Shown here: piece after piece, positions 1 through 11,196 of the stretch
Layout of the letters: each line of letters begins with the position of its first letter
How positions within the stretch are numbered: the first letter of the stretch is position 1
From: Terebella lapidaria
Taxonomy: Eukaryota; Annelida; Polychaeta; Terebellida; Terebellidae
DNA: 64,000 nucleotides
Assembly: GCA_949152475.1 (NCBI GenBank)
Contig: OX424555.1
Coordinates: 13,844,868 to 13,908,867, forward strand
Direction: 5' to 3'
The notes under the pieces: model-generated
Database searches by the model: none
The model's input: the letters and a program-made list of their open reading frames with translations, nothing else
Told to the model about the DNA's origin: nothing
Made by a program: the position numbers and the translations under genes

Positions 1-571
1 AAGATGCCAAGACGAGAGGTTCATGTATCTATATCCAATAAATAAATGAGGTAAACTAAAAGAGACTCATTTCAGTTGAGAAGCTGAAGATCCATGAAGA
101 AGTAATTTTCCGTGTGATGTCATTGTTTTGTTGATACCATTGTTTTCCTGATGACGAATGACCAGTTTTCATTTGATACCACACAGATTCCTATTTTGCC
201 CATCTGCCAAAGACCATCATTAGTAAGATTGGATAACGGACCCTGTTTTGTTTGCTCGGAATACTAAATACTGGGTATTGATTCCACGTCTATGGTATGA
301 GTAACATAAGTACAAAACGATGCCCTAAATTTATATAAAACAGTATAATTGAAAGAGGAATGCAAGCTCAAGATTTTTTTTTGATCATTTATAAGCACCA
401 CTCTAACTTTTCAATTACTAGTGGGCATTAGCATTCTTCTGAGTATTTTTAGTGCATTCCGTCTTACAATTGTGAAATCGTGCTTTCAAAACCTTATTGC
501 ATTTAATATATGAGTCACGAGATTTCAGGTTTTTCTTGTTGTGAAGAACATACACGAATTCACATAACTTA

Positions 572-835
572 CTATGGCAGTAGAGAGAAGATATTGATTA
601 TGCCGAAAATTCTCTGGAATTATAATCATGGAAACAGTGTGATGAAGGTGTGTCCAACTTAAAAGGTGTAGTACAGTATAGTTGAAACAAGGGCCTTGTA
701 ATTAACATACAGTCATGTATGTATTATCAATAAAACAACAATGTGGTTCGTGCAAAAACTTGTGCCAAGACCGAGAAACTTGACACCAATATTATAATGT
801 TCATCGAGAGATAATAATAATTTTATCAGTGAAAC

Positions 836-866
<31 letters not shown>

Positions 867-1112
867 GAGATTAGGGAGCCATAGATCCGATATAGCATAC
901 AAAACAGTGGGTTGAAATATGTTGTTAAGGGAATGAATGATAAATATGCATGTGTACAGTGAAAATAAGAACATCGAGTTTTATCGCTGATATTTATACA
1001 ACTGATGGTGGCATGTTATTGATCCACTATACATAGTACACATGTATATGTAGAAAATAAAATGATGTCCTACACTACACCCACCCACATCAATATTTAT
1101 AGTCTAACCACA
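572..1112 (-). repeat. Inverted fragment of an array unit
   Basis: Read on the minus strand, this stretch matches the M2-to-unit-end part of the A units. It shows 'GTGGGTGGGTGTAG' near 1085, the counterpart of 'TCTCGGTCTTGGCACAAG' near 760-775, and at 577-601 the joined sequence 'ATAATCAATATCTTCTC' with no type II element between its flanks. The sequence on its left is in normal array orientation, so the left inversion breakpoint lies near 565-575. The right end is obscured by the minisatellites. Confidence 0.65.
835..865. repeat. (TAA)n microsatellite
   Basis: About ten uninterrupted AAT/TAA triplets lie inside the inverted unit fragment. The homologous place in other units has no such run, so it expanded locally. 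Confidence 0.9.
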
Positions 1113-1202
1113 ATATGTGCCACTGCCTCCATACTGTATATTCATGGACGCTGATGCCATTATTACGGTGCCCTTGATAGGATATGATGAAAAAACTACT
1201 TC

Positions 1203-1292
1203 GAAGTACTACATCGTTCACACGAATTCAACGTTCGCACGTAGTAGTAAGTCGTTTGCACGAAGTTGTAAGTCGTTCGCACGAGGTACTAG
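1203..1292 (-). repeat. Short cluster of the 21-bp minisatellite, opposite orientation
   Basis: Roughly four units of about 21 bp with core 'AAGTCGTTYGCACGA' are the reverse complement of the unit that makes up 1704-2030. One unit is shortened. The two clusters, in opposite orientation about 410 bp apart, suggest that the inversion next door moved part of one original array. Confidence 0.75.
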
Positions 1293-1703
1293 AGTCCATC
1301 AACATCATCTCAACCCTTCAACTAACAAGCGTCATATTGCGCTCCAAATTTGGTGCCTTATAGTTCCATAAGCACTGCATGACGCTCTAAATCATCTATG
1401 CTTCTTCCTGGCAAACATTTGGTCATTTCAACATGAAAAATTCCTGATTAATCAGATATTACTGAATGAAATCTTCTGCTAATATTTAAGGTAAATTTAT
1501 GTGTATCGATGGACTATTCCTTATGTGAATAGTGGTATCCAGTTTAAGATCCTGGGATGACCCTGAAAACTGACTACGGTAATTAAAGGGTTAATTGGTA
1601 ACATCAGGATCATTCAGGATCACCACCCGTGTACGGGTACGGTAAAAGCTGCGGCCTCGTTCATGTGTTTATTACAATGTTCGAATATTATGTATGGGTA
1701 TCT

Positions 1704-2030
1704 GAATGACTTATTATTTTGTGAGAACGATCTAGTACTTCGTGTGAATGAAGTAGTACTTCATGCGAATGAAACAGTACTTTGTGCAAACAACATAGTA
1801 TTTCGTGCTAACGACTTAGTACTTCGTGCAAACGTCTTAGTACTTCTTGCGAATGACTTAGTACTTCGTGCAAACGAAGTAGTACGACGTCCAAACGTCT
1901 TAGTACTTCATGCAAAGGAAGTAGTACTTCATGCAAACAACTTAGTACTTTGTGCGAACGACACAGTATTTCATGCAAATGACCTAGTATTTCATGTGAA
2001 TGAATGAGTAGTTTGTGCAAACGAAATAGG
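1704..2030 (+). repeat. 21-bp minisatellite, about 15 units
   Basis: Fifteen units of exactly 21 bp with core 'AAACGACTTAGTACTT' followed by 'CRTGC'. Because 21 is a multiple of three and the core has few stops, both strands stay open. The plus strand reads a seven-residue repeat of the type ANDLVLR, and the minus strand a repeat of the type LHEVLRR. No start context, splice signal or composition change supports a real protein, so I annotate it as DNA repeat only. Confidence 0.9.
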
Positions 2031-3037
2031 TTTTTTCCATCATGTCCTAGCAGGTGCACCGTTCATTGTGGTGAGTATACATGTACACAAGTCATATGAC
2101 TCAAGTTAGTTTTTCCTATGTTCATTTTTCAAAGAAAGAGACAACAACTAATATGACCAATGCGTTCTTCCCATGCTCTCACAACACGTATAGTAAACCG
2201 AATTTAAACCATTGTATACAATTTGCATGTACCAAAACTAACATTTATATCACATGACTCCGTTACAAAGACCCGATTGCACTAGACAATGTAGTGGCAT
2301 TAGCCTGCTCACTTGCCTCATCATGAACCCAATGACATAACGTGAAGTACTTATTCCAAACTGAATATTGGTGAGAAATGGTGAAACACATGCAGCGACG
2401 GGCTCATGAGAAATATGATGTTACTACTTTGTGTTTGTGTTTCTAATGTCTCATAACAAAATATAACTATTTTTTAGGAATAAAGAAAATACCTCCATCT
2501 GATTTTCAGGACATAATACTAATCAAGACTTATAATAGGTAAATGCAAAATTTATAATATTTCATCTGTCACATTTCAATAACATTTAGTGAGATTGAGT
2601 AACTGAATACATATGGACGACGTCTGGTAAATACGCATTTTATCAGGTCATCGGATATGTAGATGAACATGATAAACAATCATTTTTAATGTGATATATG
2701 ATGAGTTAATTCCACTATCAAGCTAAACTGTAACTATTGGCTGTTAGTGATTTAGAAAACGAAAATGAATGAAGAAAATGCAAACGACTTCCTGCAATTT
2801 GTTCCAGCTGATACCATACACCCAAGATATGGTCTACACTGCATCATTGGGAGCTTCCTGACACTGGACTTTCAGATGGGATAACGGACTTGGTATTGAT
2901 CGCTCAGAATATTTTGTACTTGGGTATTGGTTCCATGTTTATTGTAGTGGTTATTCCGTCATGTATTCAAATTCAAATTACATCATACTTATGTGTAGTA
3001 TGTTGAGTTCAGTAATTGGTATGCTTACAGGTCAACG

Positions 3038-3382
3038 GACCATTTCACATGGACTCCCGCCAAATATTTCCGAAGACTAAAGAGGTAAACATTTATGGAC
3101 CAATCAGAAGCGAGGGGCTTTGAATCAGTTTCAACCGTTTTGTGCATAACTTCAAACGATAAATGTACATATTCTTACATCGCATTTAGATGCGGTAGTC
3201 TATACCTCGACTCGTTTGACCTGAATATACGATGCAAACAAAACATATATCTGCAAAATGTCACATTCTGTTGGTAATTGCCCAATCCTCCATTCTCAAC
3301 GGTCTTTCATCTTATAACCATATCGCGTCACTGCTTGAGCGTGCACGCGGTATGAGCTCCACGGGGGCCTTGTGAAATGGTC
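3038..3382. mobile_element. MITE-like inverted-repeat element, about 345 bp
   Basis: The termini match in inverted orientation: GACCATTTCACA at 3038-3049 and TGTGAAATGGTC at 3371-3382, extending imperfectly inward through GGxCxCCCG. The element splits a block that is continuous in other units ('CAGGAATGGGTATG' then 'GATTAGCC' near 23740-23770). GGTCAA occurs at both borders, so a short target duplication is possible, but its exact length is ambiguous. No transposase is encoded. It is a non-autonomous DNA element of uncertain superfamily. Confidence 0.65.
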
Positions 3383-4115
3383 AATTAGCCCATTATCTGA
3401 CTATTTTCATTCGTTTCTCCCAAAACATCCATGAAAGCCACAGATGATGGGTGTAATTTATAGTGGGTGTGCATGTGTATACAGGAACTTGTTTTTCACG
3501 TGACAAAGTCTGGTATTTACCCCTTCTATGGGACTTACCTAAGTACGTATGGGTGTCCATGGAGGGAAGAGCTAATGACGACATGTCATCATACCTTCAA
3601 ATGTATGACTGCTTGTGACTTGTCCACACATAGTGTATATGAATGAAATTACACCTTCATTACACCCACGATATGATCTACACTGCATCAGTTTCCAGAT
3701 CAATGCTCTGTTATTCGGGGACGGTTTATGGCAGTAATCCCTGCTTCTTTATCTGGCTATAAGCACAACCTTCTCTTGTGGAAAAAAATGAGTGAAAGGT
3801 AACAGGACAGACTGATTGATGCGTCTCTAAGAGGCTCGTCCACACTATTGACTGGTCTCCTTTCAGGACCCGAGCATCAACTCACAAGCATCTTCCATCT
3901 CGTGTCAAGCATTGTCTCCACGATGACAAATGGATTGAATTATCTTTAGTTTTCTATCCAGCGGGTGTGTTTCCGTGCACGGTATTTAATTTTGTTTAAT
4001 TGTCATGCCGTGCTCCACTTCCGTGAGAACATTGATACACCATGAATATGCATCATCCTTATACGGGGCGGTGTTTGTATTCAATGAATATGCATCAGAC
4101 TCGACGGATGGTGGA

Positions 4116-4309
4116 CGTGAAAGGTCGTTCCTCGGTTGTCTCGGTTGATAAGTCTTGATATTGAGTTCGCATGATCTTTCAAACAGATTACATAGTTTTC
4201 AGTGACTGGAAAGGTCGTGAAAGGTCGTTCCTCGGTTGTCTCGGTTGATAAGTCTTGACATTGAGTTCGCATGATCTTTCAAACAGATTACATAGTTTTC
4301 AGTGACTGG
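4116..4309 (+). repeat. 100-bp tandem duplication
   Basis: Two head-to-tail copies have a period of exactly 100 bp. Each begins 'CGTGAAAGGTCGTTCCTCGG' and ends 'CAGTGACTGG', and they are almost identical over about 94 bp. Other units have only one copy of this part of block 2. 'AAAGGTCGT' repeats at the joint, consistent with slippage. Confidence 0.9.
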
Positions 4310-6344
4310 TGGCATTACCAGGCTGGCTGAGATCTCGATTGGTAATACTGTCGTGTGCAGTGTTATTGCAGGGCAAACTCGTCTGCATCTGTCAACTAGA
4401 TGGAACAATCACAATATTCCAGCTCATTACTCATAGCATAAACTATGTGGATCTATGTGCCGTCTATGTGATCCATGGGCAACAAAAAACATGAGGTAAA
4501 CTCAAAGAATATCAGTTCGTTTGAGATGCTGGAGATCGACAAAGAAGCAATTTTCCGTGTGATGTCGACCACAGTTTTGAGGATGACGAATGGCCAGCTT
4601 CCATTTTACCCCAGAACTCTTGTTCGTGAGCTATGTTTCTGATTTCTCCCACCAGCAAGCGATAGGCCATGATTTGTAATTTCGTAACCGTTTGTATATA
4701 CAGTAATACCGCATGATCAAAATGAATAGCGGTACACAAGCCGAACCAAAACAATATAATTGAATGAAAAACAGAAACTCAGAAAATGTATTGCATTACA
4801 AGCATTTTTTTTGGAACTCATTTTTTTTTTGGAACTCATGAGGGTGCCATATGGAAAGGCTCACTCTTTCCGGAACACCTGATTTCACCTCCTTAATATC
4901 ATTCGTACATAAGGGTTCATAAAATTCCATAAAGTTTTCTCGATTTTGCCTGAGACTTTCAGATTGGATCACGCGCTCAGTTTTACTCGCTCGAATTACT
5001 AGTCCTTATACTTGGGTATTGCTTCAATTTTCTATTACTTTCACAGTCGGTCCAATAATCGTGTCAGTATACATTAGAATGGCGCTAGCATTCTTCAGAG
5101 TATTGTTTAACTTTTAATGAAACACCCATGTATTGGAAACCTTATTGCACTCCATAAATGGATCATAAAATAAATCATAATATTGCTTCATAAATGGATC
5201 GCAATGTCTGGATTGAGAGCAAATTGAAGAAGAAGTCACGAACAGAAAAATTATAGTTAATATGTCAGAAGTTAGATAACCCCAGGTTAGCTTGATAGTT
5301 GAACTCATCCACTCCCACAGTAGGAATGAAATGATTTTTGTTTTTATCATGATCACTGACAGATATGTTTGCCTGATGCAAAGTTCTCTTCTTTTGATAG
5401 GTCAGATGATATCGCACAAATTGTGTACACGCGTAAAAATGCACAATAATATACGTTTTATGGGAGTGGAGTTTTGGCCAGATTAGTTCCAAGGTTGTTT
5501 TCTATATTAATACATCCATGTAAAACCAGATAAATGGAATTGTATGACACGTGTACATGTATGCACAACGCAATGTGCGTCAGCGTCCATGAATGGTGGA
5601 ATACTTGTGTTGTTGCACTAGATATTGATGTGAGTGGGTGTAGTAATTTTTCACATATACATTGTATGTAAGACAGGTGCATCGATGATAAACTACCATC
5701 AGTTGTGTCAATAGTATTACTAAACTCGATGTTCTTCATGCACACTGTAATAATTCATATATGTTTTGCCACTTATTCAGGTAGCAATATCATTTTAGCT
5801 CGCTGGGTATATTCTAAATTTATATATGCGATATCTGTCATGGTTTCTATTGTGTTGATGGACATCAACAGATGGGAAATAAAATTCAACATTTCATTAA
5901 CAAAATCAGTATAAAATCTCGACAAACATTATGATATTTTCGTGTCAATATTCTTGGTCTTGGCACATTTTTTCACACAATTTACTATACATTTCAAACC
6001 AGAATCAAGCTAGATCTAGTATACAATAATATAGTTACTTGCCTCGGGTAGATACATACGCGCCCAGTAGTGAGAACGTGATACAAAATAATGTCCATAC
6101 AACACACATTATTTCTCGACATTCATTATCAGTGCAAGTTCCGCACGGAATGCCAAGAGCAGTGTCAAACAAGTTATCATATATCAATATTTTATGGTTA
6201 TGGTTGTCTTCGAATTTTCTCGTTCTCTAGTTATAAAGTTTAGTTATATATTTCGTCACTCTTTATCCAGTGTATTAAGTTTCTCTAAATCATTAGATTC
6301 ATTGAAATGTGAAAAAATGAAAATGTTATCAATTGCTCATCTAT

Positions 6345-6379
<35 letters not shown>
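6345..6379. repeat. (TA)n microsatellite
   Basis: A run of TA dinucleotides is broken by one G, next to the start of the degenerate part of U1. Homologous positions in other units lack it. Confidence 0.9.
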
Positions 6380-6519
6380 TGATTATTATGTCTCCATCAT
6401 CAGACAGAGGAGATTATCGACGGAATATTCTCCATTCCAAAAAATAATTATATTTTTGTAATTACATTAAATAACCATAAGCACTACCATGAGGCAGTAC
6501 ATCCGATGTTGCATGACTC

Positions 6520-7005
6520 CTATAATACTCACGATTCTACGCGGCACTCCCTGAAAAACGCGTAACGCCTAGCCACCGTGTATACAGTTTTGTATTCCCC
6601 ATGCAGTGTACCAATAAATAATGTGAGTTAATCGTTTTACCGAGGCCTACATTATGAGTTTGACATCGTTTTATACCTACATATAATATTCAGCTGCTAT
6701 AATATCCTCTCTTCTCTATAATATGGTATCATATTTTCTGAGAAACAAATTTTGCGATTTTCTACAGTAGTAATATTTTCCAGGATGTGAAGAATGTACA
6801 TAACACATGCAAGTGGGCAGTGCTACTGTTAACGATATGATCAGTATTCGACAGCGCGGCCTATTAGATCCATTGTATATTCACAAAAAAGTTCGAAAGT
6901 TTATCCCGAAGTTTATTCCCTCCGGGCATACTTTCGATTTCAATCTTATAGTTCTCTGAGCGATCTTCCGTAAATACGCCCTGGGCTTATTTACGGGGGT
7001 TCCCG
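6520..7005. other. Unit-specific insertion with a terminal palindrome
   Basis: Between 'GTACATCCGATGTTGCATGA' and 'TTATCGTTATTTCATTGGG' U1 carries about 485 bp that no other unit has. Near its right end, 6968-6996 forms a hairpin: CCGTAAATACGCCC, one base, then GGGCTTATTTACGG, pairing at 13 of 14 positions. A near-repeat of 'GAAGTTTATYCC' lies just upstream. I could not find clear inverted ends or a target duplication, and there is no open frame. It may be a degraded mobile element. Confidence 0.4.
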
Positions 7006-8371
7006 GTATTTATCGTTATTTCATTGGGTTCATGATAAAGCAAGTAATCAGGCTAATGCACCTTTACTATCTAATAAAAACGGCGTTGTATGATGTGAAT
7101 GTTACTTTTGGTACAAGCCCACTGTATACACGAGTGAAAATTCCCATTAATATGTGTGTTGTGAGAGCATTGCGAGATACAGTAGCCAGATTAGTTTCTG
7201 GTTTCTTTCTATAAAAATTGATATAAGGAAAAACAACTGGAGTCATATGGTATATGTATACACAACATGTATGCACAACAATGTGGTTGGTTAGTCTATA
7301 AATATTATTGTGTCTGGGTGTAGCGTAGAGTATCATTTCATTTTCTACATTGACATGTGTACTATGTACTTTGCATCACATGCAACTATCAGCTGTATAG
7401 TGTTACAAACTCGATGTTGTTGATGTCCACTGTAAAAATGCATATGTTTTATCATTCATTTCGGTAACAATATCATTTAACCCGCTGTTATTCAAGTTTG
7501 TTATGCTATAACTGATCAATAACTTTCAGATCCGTTATTTCTAGTCTCCTATTTGTTATCAACAAGTAGGACTGAAATTGAACATTTCATCAACAAAATT
7601 GTTACCAACTCTCGACTAACATTATAATATGTGTTCCAATTTTCTCCGTCTTGGCACAAGTTTGAACACTACGATTATGAGGTATCCTCGTATGTTAGAA
7701 TGCATATTCTGATGCACCATATTAGGTAGTAGATACATGACACGATAAATGTTATCTATAGGTTCAACAAGAAATAGCCTAGCTATGAAATTGTTTTTCA
7801 CTAAGTCATACTTTTGTATAATCTTTGTACACGAATCAGGACTGAACATGTGAAGTTATCTTCAATTATGAATTAAGCGAGACGTTTTGGTAATGTGGGT
7901 CTTATGTCTTGGTGCTGTACAAAGTATATTCAGGACATTTTGTAGTGGTTATTTCCTCATATTCAAATCAAAATTACCTAATATGTATGTGTAGAATGTT
8001 GTGTTCAGGAATGGGTATGGTTACATGTCGATTAACCTATGATCTGACTATTTTCATTCGTTCGGGTATTTTTAAACCTTCCCTGAAAGCTACAGATGAT
8101 AGTGGTAAGTTATAATAGATGTACGTGTGTATACAGTAACTTGTGTTTCACGTGACAAAGGCGGTCTACCTGTCTTACGTAAGTGTGGGTGTGCATGGAG
8201 GGGATAGCTTATGGCGACATATTATCACATGTATCGCTGCTGAAAATTGTCCAATTGTCCACACATAATTGAAATTACAATTTCAAGTGAATTCTTCTTT
8301 CAAATTGGTACACACTTTCCTCATACTGTTTCCATGATTACAATTCCAGAGATTTTCTGGCATAATCAAAG

Positions 8372-9417
8372 TTAGCCCAAGGGCTAAGATAGGTTACCAG
8401 ACATAATTGGTTCTAGGCATTGCAGGTGACAAATGACCTTGATATTTACCAGTCAAGGTCATCTTTGTGAACTTCAATGTCACCATCAGGTATGCTGCAT
8501 ATGACTTCATATATGTTCATAATACAAGCATATAAGCTCTATCAACAAGTATTTCGTCTGTAGAGGCAAACTTACATTTATGTCAGGTCCGACAAGATCT
8601 TGAGATTTCGCCTTCAAGGTCGTTTAAGGTCAAGTTTAAGATGTGCCATATATACATGACTTCTTATAGGTTTATACACAGTCCTAACCTGTATGTGCAA
8701 GTGTTTAACCCTCAGAGGCCACATATTTCACGTCAGATATTTAGCACTCAAGGTCGTCCAAGGTCAAGCTCAAGGTAATCATTAGTTGTTCCACATGCGA
8801 CTTCCTATATCATTAGTTGTTACATATACGACTTTCATCTGAAGAGGCAAATTTGGGCATGTTTTACCCAAAAATAGCTGTTTTGACCTTTCAAGCTCAT
8901 CAAAGGTCAAATTCGAGGTCACCTCACAAATCGCCAAATATCACTTCCTATTTGGAAGTGTCAATATCTAGGCTCTATCTTCAAGCATTCTATGGATACA
9001 GTCGTGGCAGCTCCCATTATGCGGGAAAAAAATCGAAATTATTTTCAACCATAGATAGTAATGTGATTTGGGACAAAAAATATTTTACCGACCCATCAAA
9101 AAATAAAATGGCCGCCACACGCAGACCGATGATTCAACGGCAACAGAACCTATACACATTATAAAGGTATATGAGGGGAGTCTTATGCATTAGAAAAAAA
9201 AATCAGATTTTGAAAAAATGGCCATCAAAATGCAGAATTTGCCGTTTCTCGTCGAAAATGACCGTCATTTTGAAAAAAATGCGAGAATAAAAAACCTTTC
9301 CTGGAAATATTTTTGAGTATTTTTCTGCAAAATTTCAGAACAATTTGACCGTAAACTTTAAAGATACAAATGTGAGTGGACGGACACAACGCCATGCCGA
9401 TAGGTTATCGGACCAAA
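8372..9417 (+). mobile_element. Type II Helitron/HINE- or pearl-like element, fullest copy
   Basis: The left end is a clean hairpin, TTAGCCC-AA-GGGCTAA, followed by 'GATAGGTTACC'. The middle has diverged AGGTCA-rich repeats ('CAAAGGTCAA', 'TTCAAGGTCA'). The right arm contains AAAATGGCCGCC, 'TGCAAAATTTCAGA' and a subterminal 'GATAGGTTATCGGACC', complementary to the left subterminal motif. Empty copies elsewhere read 'GATCAA' directly joined to 'TATCTTCTCTC', so insertion was between A and T with no visible target duplication, as Helitrons do. It encodes nothing and is non-autonomous. The family label is inference. Confidence 0.55.
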
Positions 9418-9684
9418 TGGCATTCATCCCTTCGTGTACCGTTACCTACTAGGAAATTCGGAGCTTCTTCTTCAGGCTTTTAGCACAACCTTTTCTTGCG
9501 GGAAAAAATGAGTGAAAGATAACAGGACAGGCTGATTGATACGTCTCTAAGAGGGTCAACTCACAAGCAAGGCAACCATCCATCTCATGCCAAGCATTTT
9601 CTCCACGATGACAAATGGCTAGGGTTTTTTAAGTGGAAATGCAGCGGGTGTGTTTCTGTGCACAGTAGTTAATTTTGTTTAATT

Positions 9685-9803
9685 GACCTTACGACTGTCA
9701 TGGTTGAACACCTTTTCTGTGAAGTGTACACCTCGGACAAATATTGCCGAACAATAGTAATCCCCTCGGACAAACAACTCAAACCATTCACCGTCGTAAG
9801 GTC
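9685..9803. mobile_element. MITE, 119 bp, inverted repeats GACCTTACGAC, AATT duplication
   Basis: The ends GACCTTACGAC and GTCGTAAGGTC are perfect inverted repeats of 11 bp, extending imperfectly to about 24 bp. AATT flanks both sides (9681-9684 and 9804-9807). Other units read 'TTTAATTGTCATGCC' straight through this point, so the empty site is known. It encodes nothing and its superfamily is uncertain. A related copy lies at 53606-53710. Confidence 0.8.
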
Positions 9804-10377
9804 AATTGTCATGCCCATTCTCCACTCTCGCGAGAACCACAGTACACCCTAAATATGTGTAGCATTATGACGTGGTGGCTACATAGTAGTGACACCACGG
9901 TTATAGCGTGAACGTGCTGGCAGGTTTCTAAGACATTCGCCGACACTCCAGTAATGAGTAATACCTCTTTATCGTGGGGTCGCCGAACTTTACATTTGCA
10001 TCACATGTTTATGAGGTAGTTTCAGTATGCCATGAATATGCATCAACTTTACATGCGGTTATGTATGTTTATGTATGTTTTCCTCGTGGTGTTCGTCTGT
10101 TCTGCCCGAACAAAGAACACAATAGTTATATATCTACACTTGTATGCCCAAACAGATGCCCGTGCTCATTTACATGTATTTCGTTGCGAGTATCTGGTGG
10201 AGATATTTTGAGTTTGTTGACATTGCTGCCATTCTCGGCGCTTTGTACCCTTTGATGCAATGCGATTCCAGCTTACTCGAGCCATGTGTTCGAGCCAATC
10301 GAGCGTAAACTATGTCAGGTCAGAGGTAGCTCGGATTGGTGCACAAAAAAAAAGAAAAACGGCAGCTTGTATTTCCA

Positions 10378-10408
10378 TATGCTTGATTTATCCATTTGAT
10401 CAAGCATA
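10378..10408. other. 10-bp perfect stem hairpin
   Basis: TATGCTTGAT and ATCAAGCATA pair perfectly around an 11-base loop, in a part of U2 that has no counterpart in other units. It could be an element end or chance; no function is implied. Confidence 0.5.
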
Positions 10409-10853
10409 GGTTGTATTGTAACCTATTTTTTCTGAGACCACAGGCATATTTGTAGTTGTTTTGGAACAAATAGTTTATCTCCCAATATCACTTCAACGGA
10501 TTCAGGGACTGGGCCAACATACTGAGTTTTAAAATTCAAAGGTTTCAAAATTTGGCCTTGGATTTGTACGTCTTTAATATTGAGTTCATATGATCCTGCA
10601 ACTGATTACAAACTGAAATGCTGGCTGAGATCTCGTGATACACTCGTGTGCAAACTCTTCTGCATCTGTCAACTGAGAAGAACCAACTCAACATGAGGAT
10701 CGCTGTGTGGTGTCAACCATTGTTTCGTGGATGACGAATGACCATTTGCCAAATTATCTCTCGAGTCTTGCGTTCGTGAGCTATGTTTCTAATTGCACCC
10801 AAATGCAAGCGATAGGCCACCATTAGTACTTCCTCTAATAATTCTTTGTGAAT

Positions 10854-10857
10854 GTAG
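10854..10857. repeat. Target-site duplication GTAG, left
   Basis: GTAG lies directly before the TGTAAC start of the 5' LTR and is matched by GTAG directly after the 3' LTR. The homologous empty site at 54151-54154 has a single GTAG. Confidence 0.9.
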
Positions 10858-10937
10858 TGTAACAAAACCATGCAACTGCCGCGCTGAAACGTTCGTTAGG
10901 AACGGTCACGTGATCTACAAAGTCCACTTGCGAAGAC

Positions 10938-11085
10938 ACCGTTCGCGGAAGAACCGTTCGCGGAAGCACGATTGCGGAAGCATCATCAGCGGAAGCATCG
11001 TTAGCGGAAGAACCGTTCGCGGAATCACGATTGCGGAAGCATCATCAGCGGAAGCATCAGTCGCGGAAGCACCGTTCGCGGAAGA
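10938..11085 (+). repeat. 15-bp GCGGAAG minisatellite in the LTR
   Basis: About ten units follow the pattern 'ACCGTTCGCGGAAGA', with variants ATTGCGGAAGC, ATCAGCGGAAGC and GTTAGCGGAAGA. The same motif recurs in the 3' LTR at about 14284-14431 and through the first open frame. GGAA within CGGAAG matches the core bound by ETS factors, and TTCGCG resembles an E2F half-site; binding is inference only. Confidence 0.85.
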
Positions 11086-11188
11086 GGAGCCTTCGCGGAA
11101 GAACCGTTCGCGGACGCAGTCTTCACCACGTGGAGAAGAGTGCGGAAGATACGTTCGCGGACGAAGATGCGCGCGCAGCCACCCTGGC

Positions 11189-11196
11189 TATATAAG
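11189..11196 (+). promoter_or_regulatory. TATA box of the 5' LTR
   Basis: TATATAAG sits downstream of the GCGGAAG repeats and just before a GC-rich stretch (AGAGCGGACGGCCGC). That is the expected layout of an LTR promoter with an upstream enhancer-like array. Transcription would be expected to start about 25-30 bp downstream. Confidence 0.7.

Larger units (their letters stand above)
1..3724. repeat. Array unit U0, most diverged and rearranged
   Basis: Positions 1-420 match blocks 2-3 of later units; compare the opening 'GCCAAGACGAGAGGTT' with 'GCCAAGACGAGAAGTT' near 20163. Positions 420-565 match the B-class block near 15240-15400. An inverted segment (572-1112), the 21-bp minisatellites and a MITE-like insertion follow. 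The stretch 2060-2750 has no clear counterpart elsewhere in the window and no gene I can see. From about 2800 the unit again matches the blocks that precede a unit end. Short open frames here carry no recognisable domain. Confidence 0.7.
3725..9419. repeat. Array unit U1 (A class, diverged)
   Basis: It holds blocks 1-3, 5 and M2 in the standard order, with the most complete type II element at its right end. It differs from U3-U8 by a 100-bp tandem duplication (4116-4309), a short T-rich duplication at 4803-4845, a (TA)n tract and an insertion of about 485 bp before the M2 block. The 60-residue open frame at 7032-7214 recurs in later units with many amino-acid changes and an equally open opposite strand, so I do not call it a gene. 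Confidence 0.75.

Noticed and set aside
1663-2007. Possible repeat protein encoded by the 21-bp minisatellite
   Set aside because: Both strands are open because the unit length is a multiple of three. No promoter, splice or composition evidence.
4081-4408. Paired minus-strand frames sharing a repeated peptide
   Set aside because: The shared peptide is explained by the 100-bp tandem DNA duplication.
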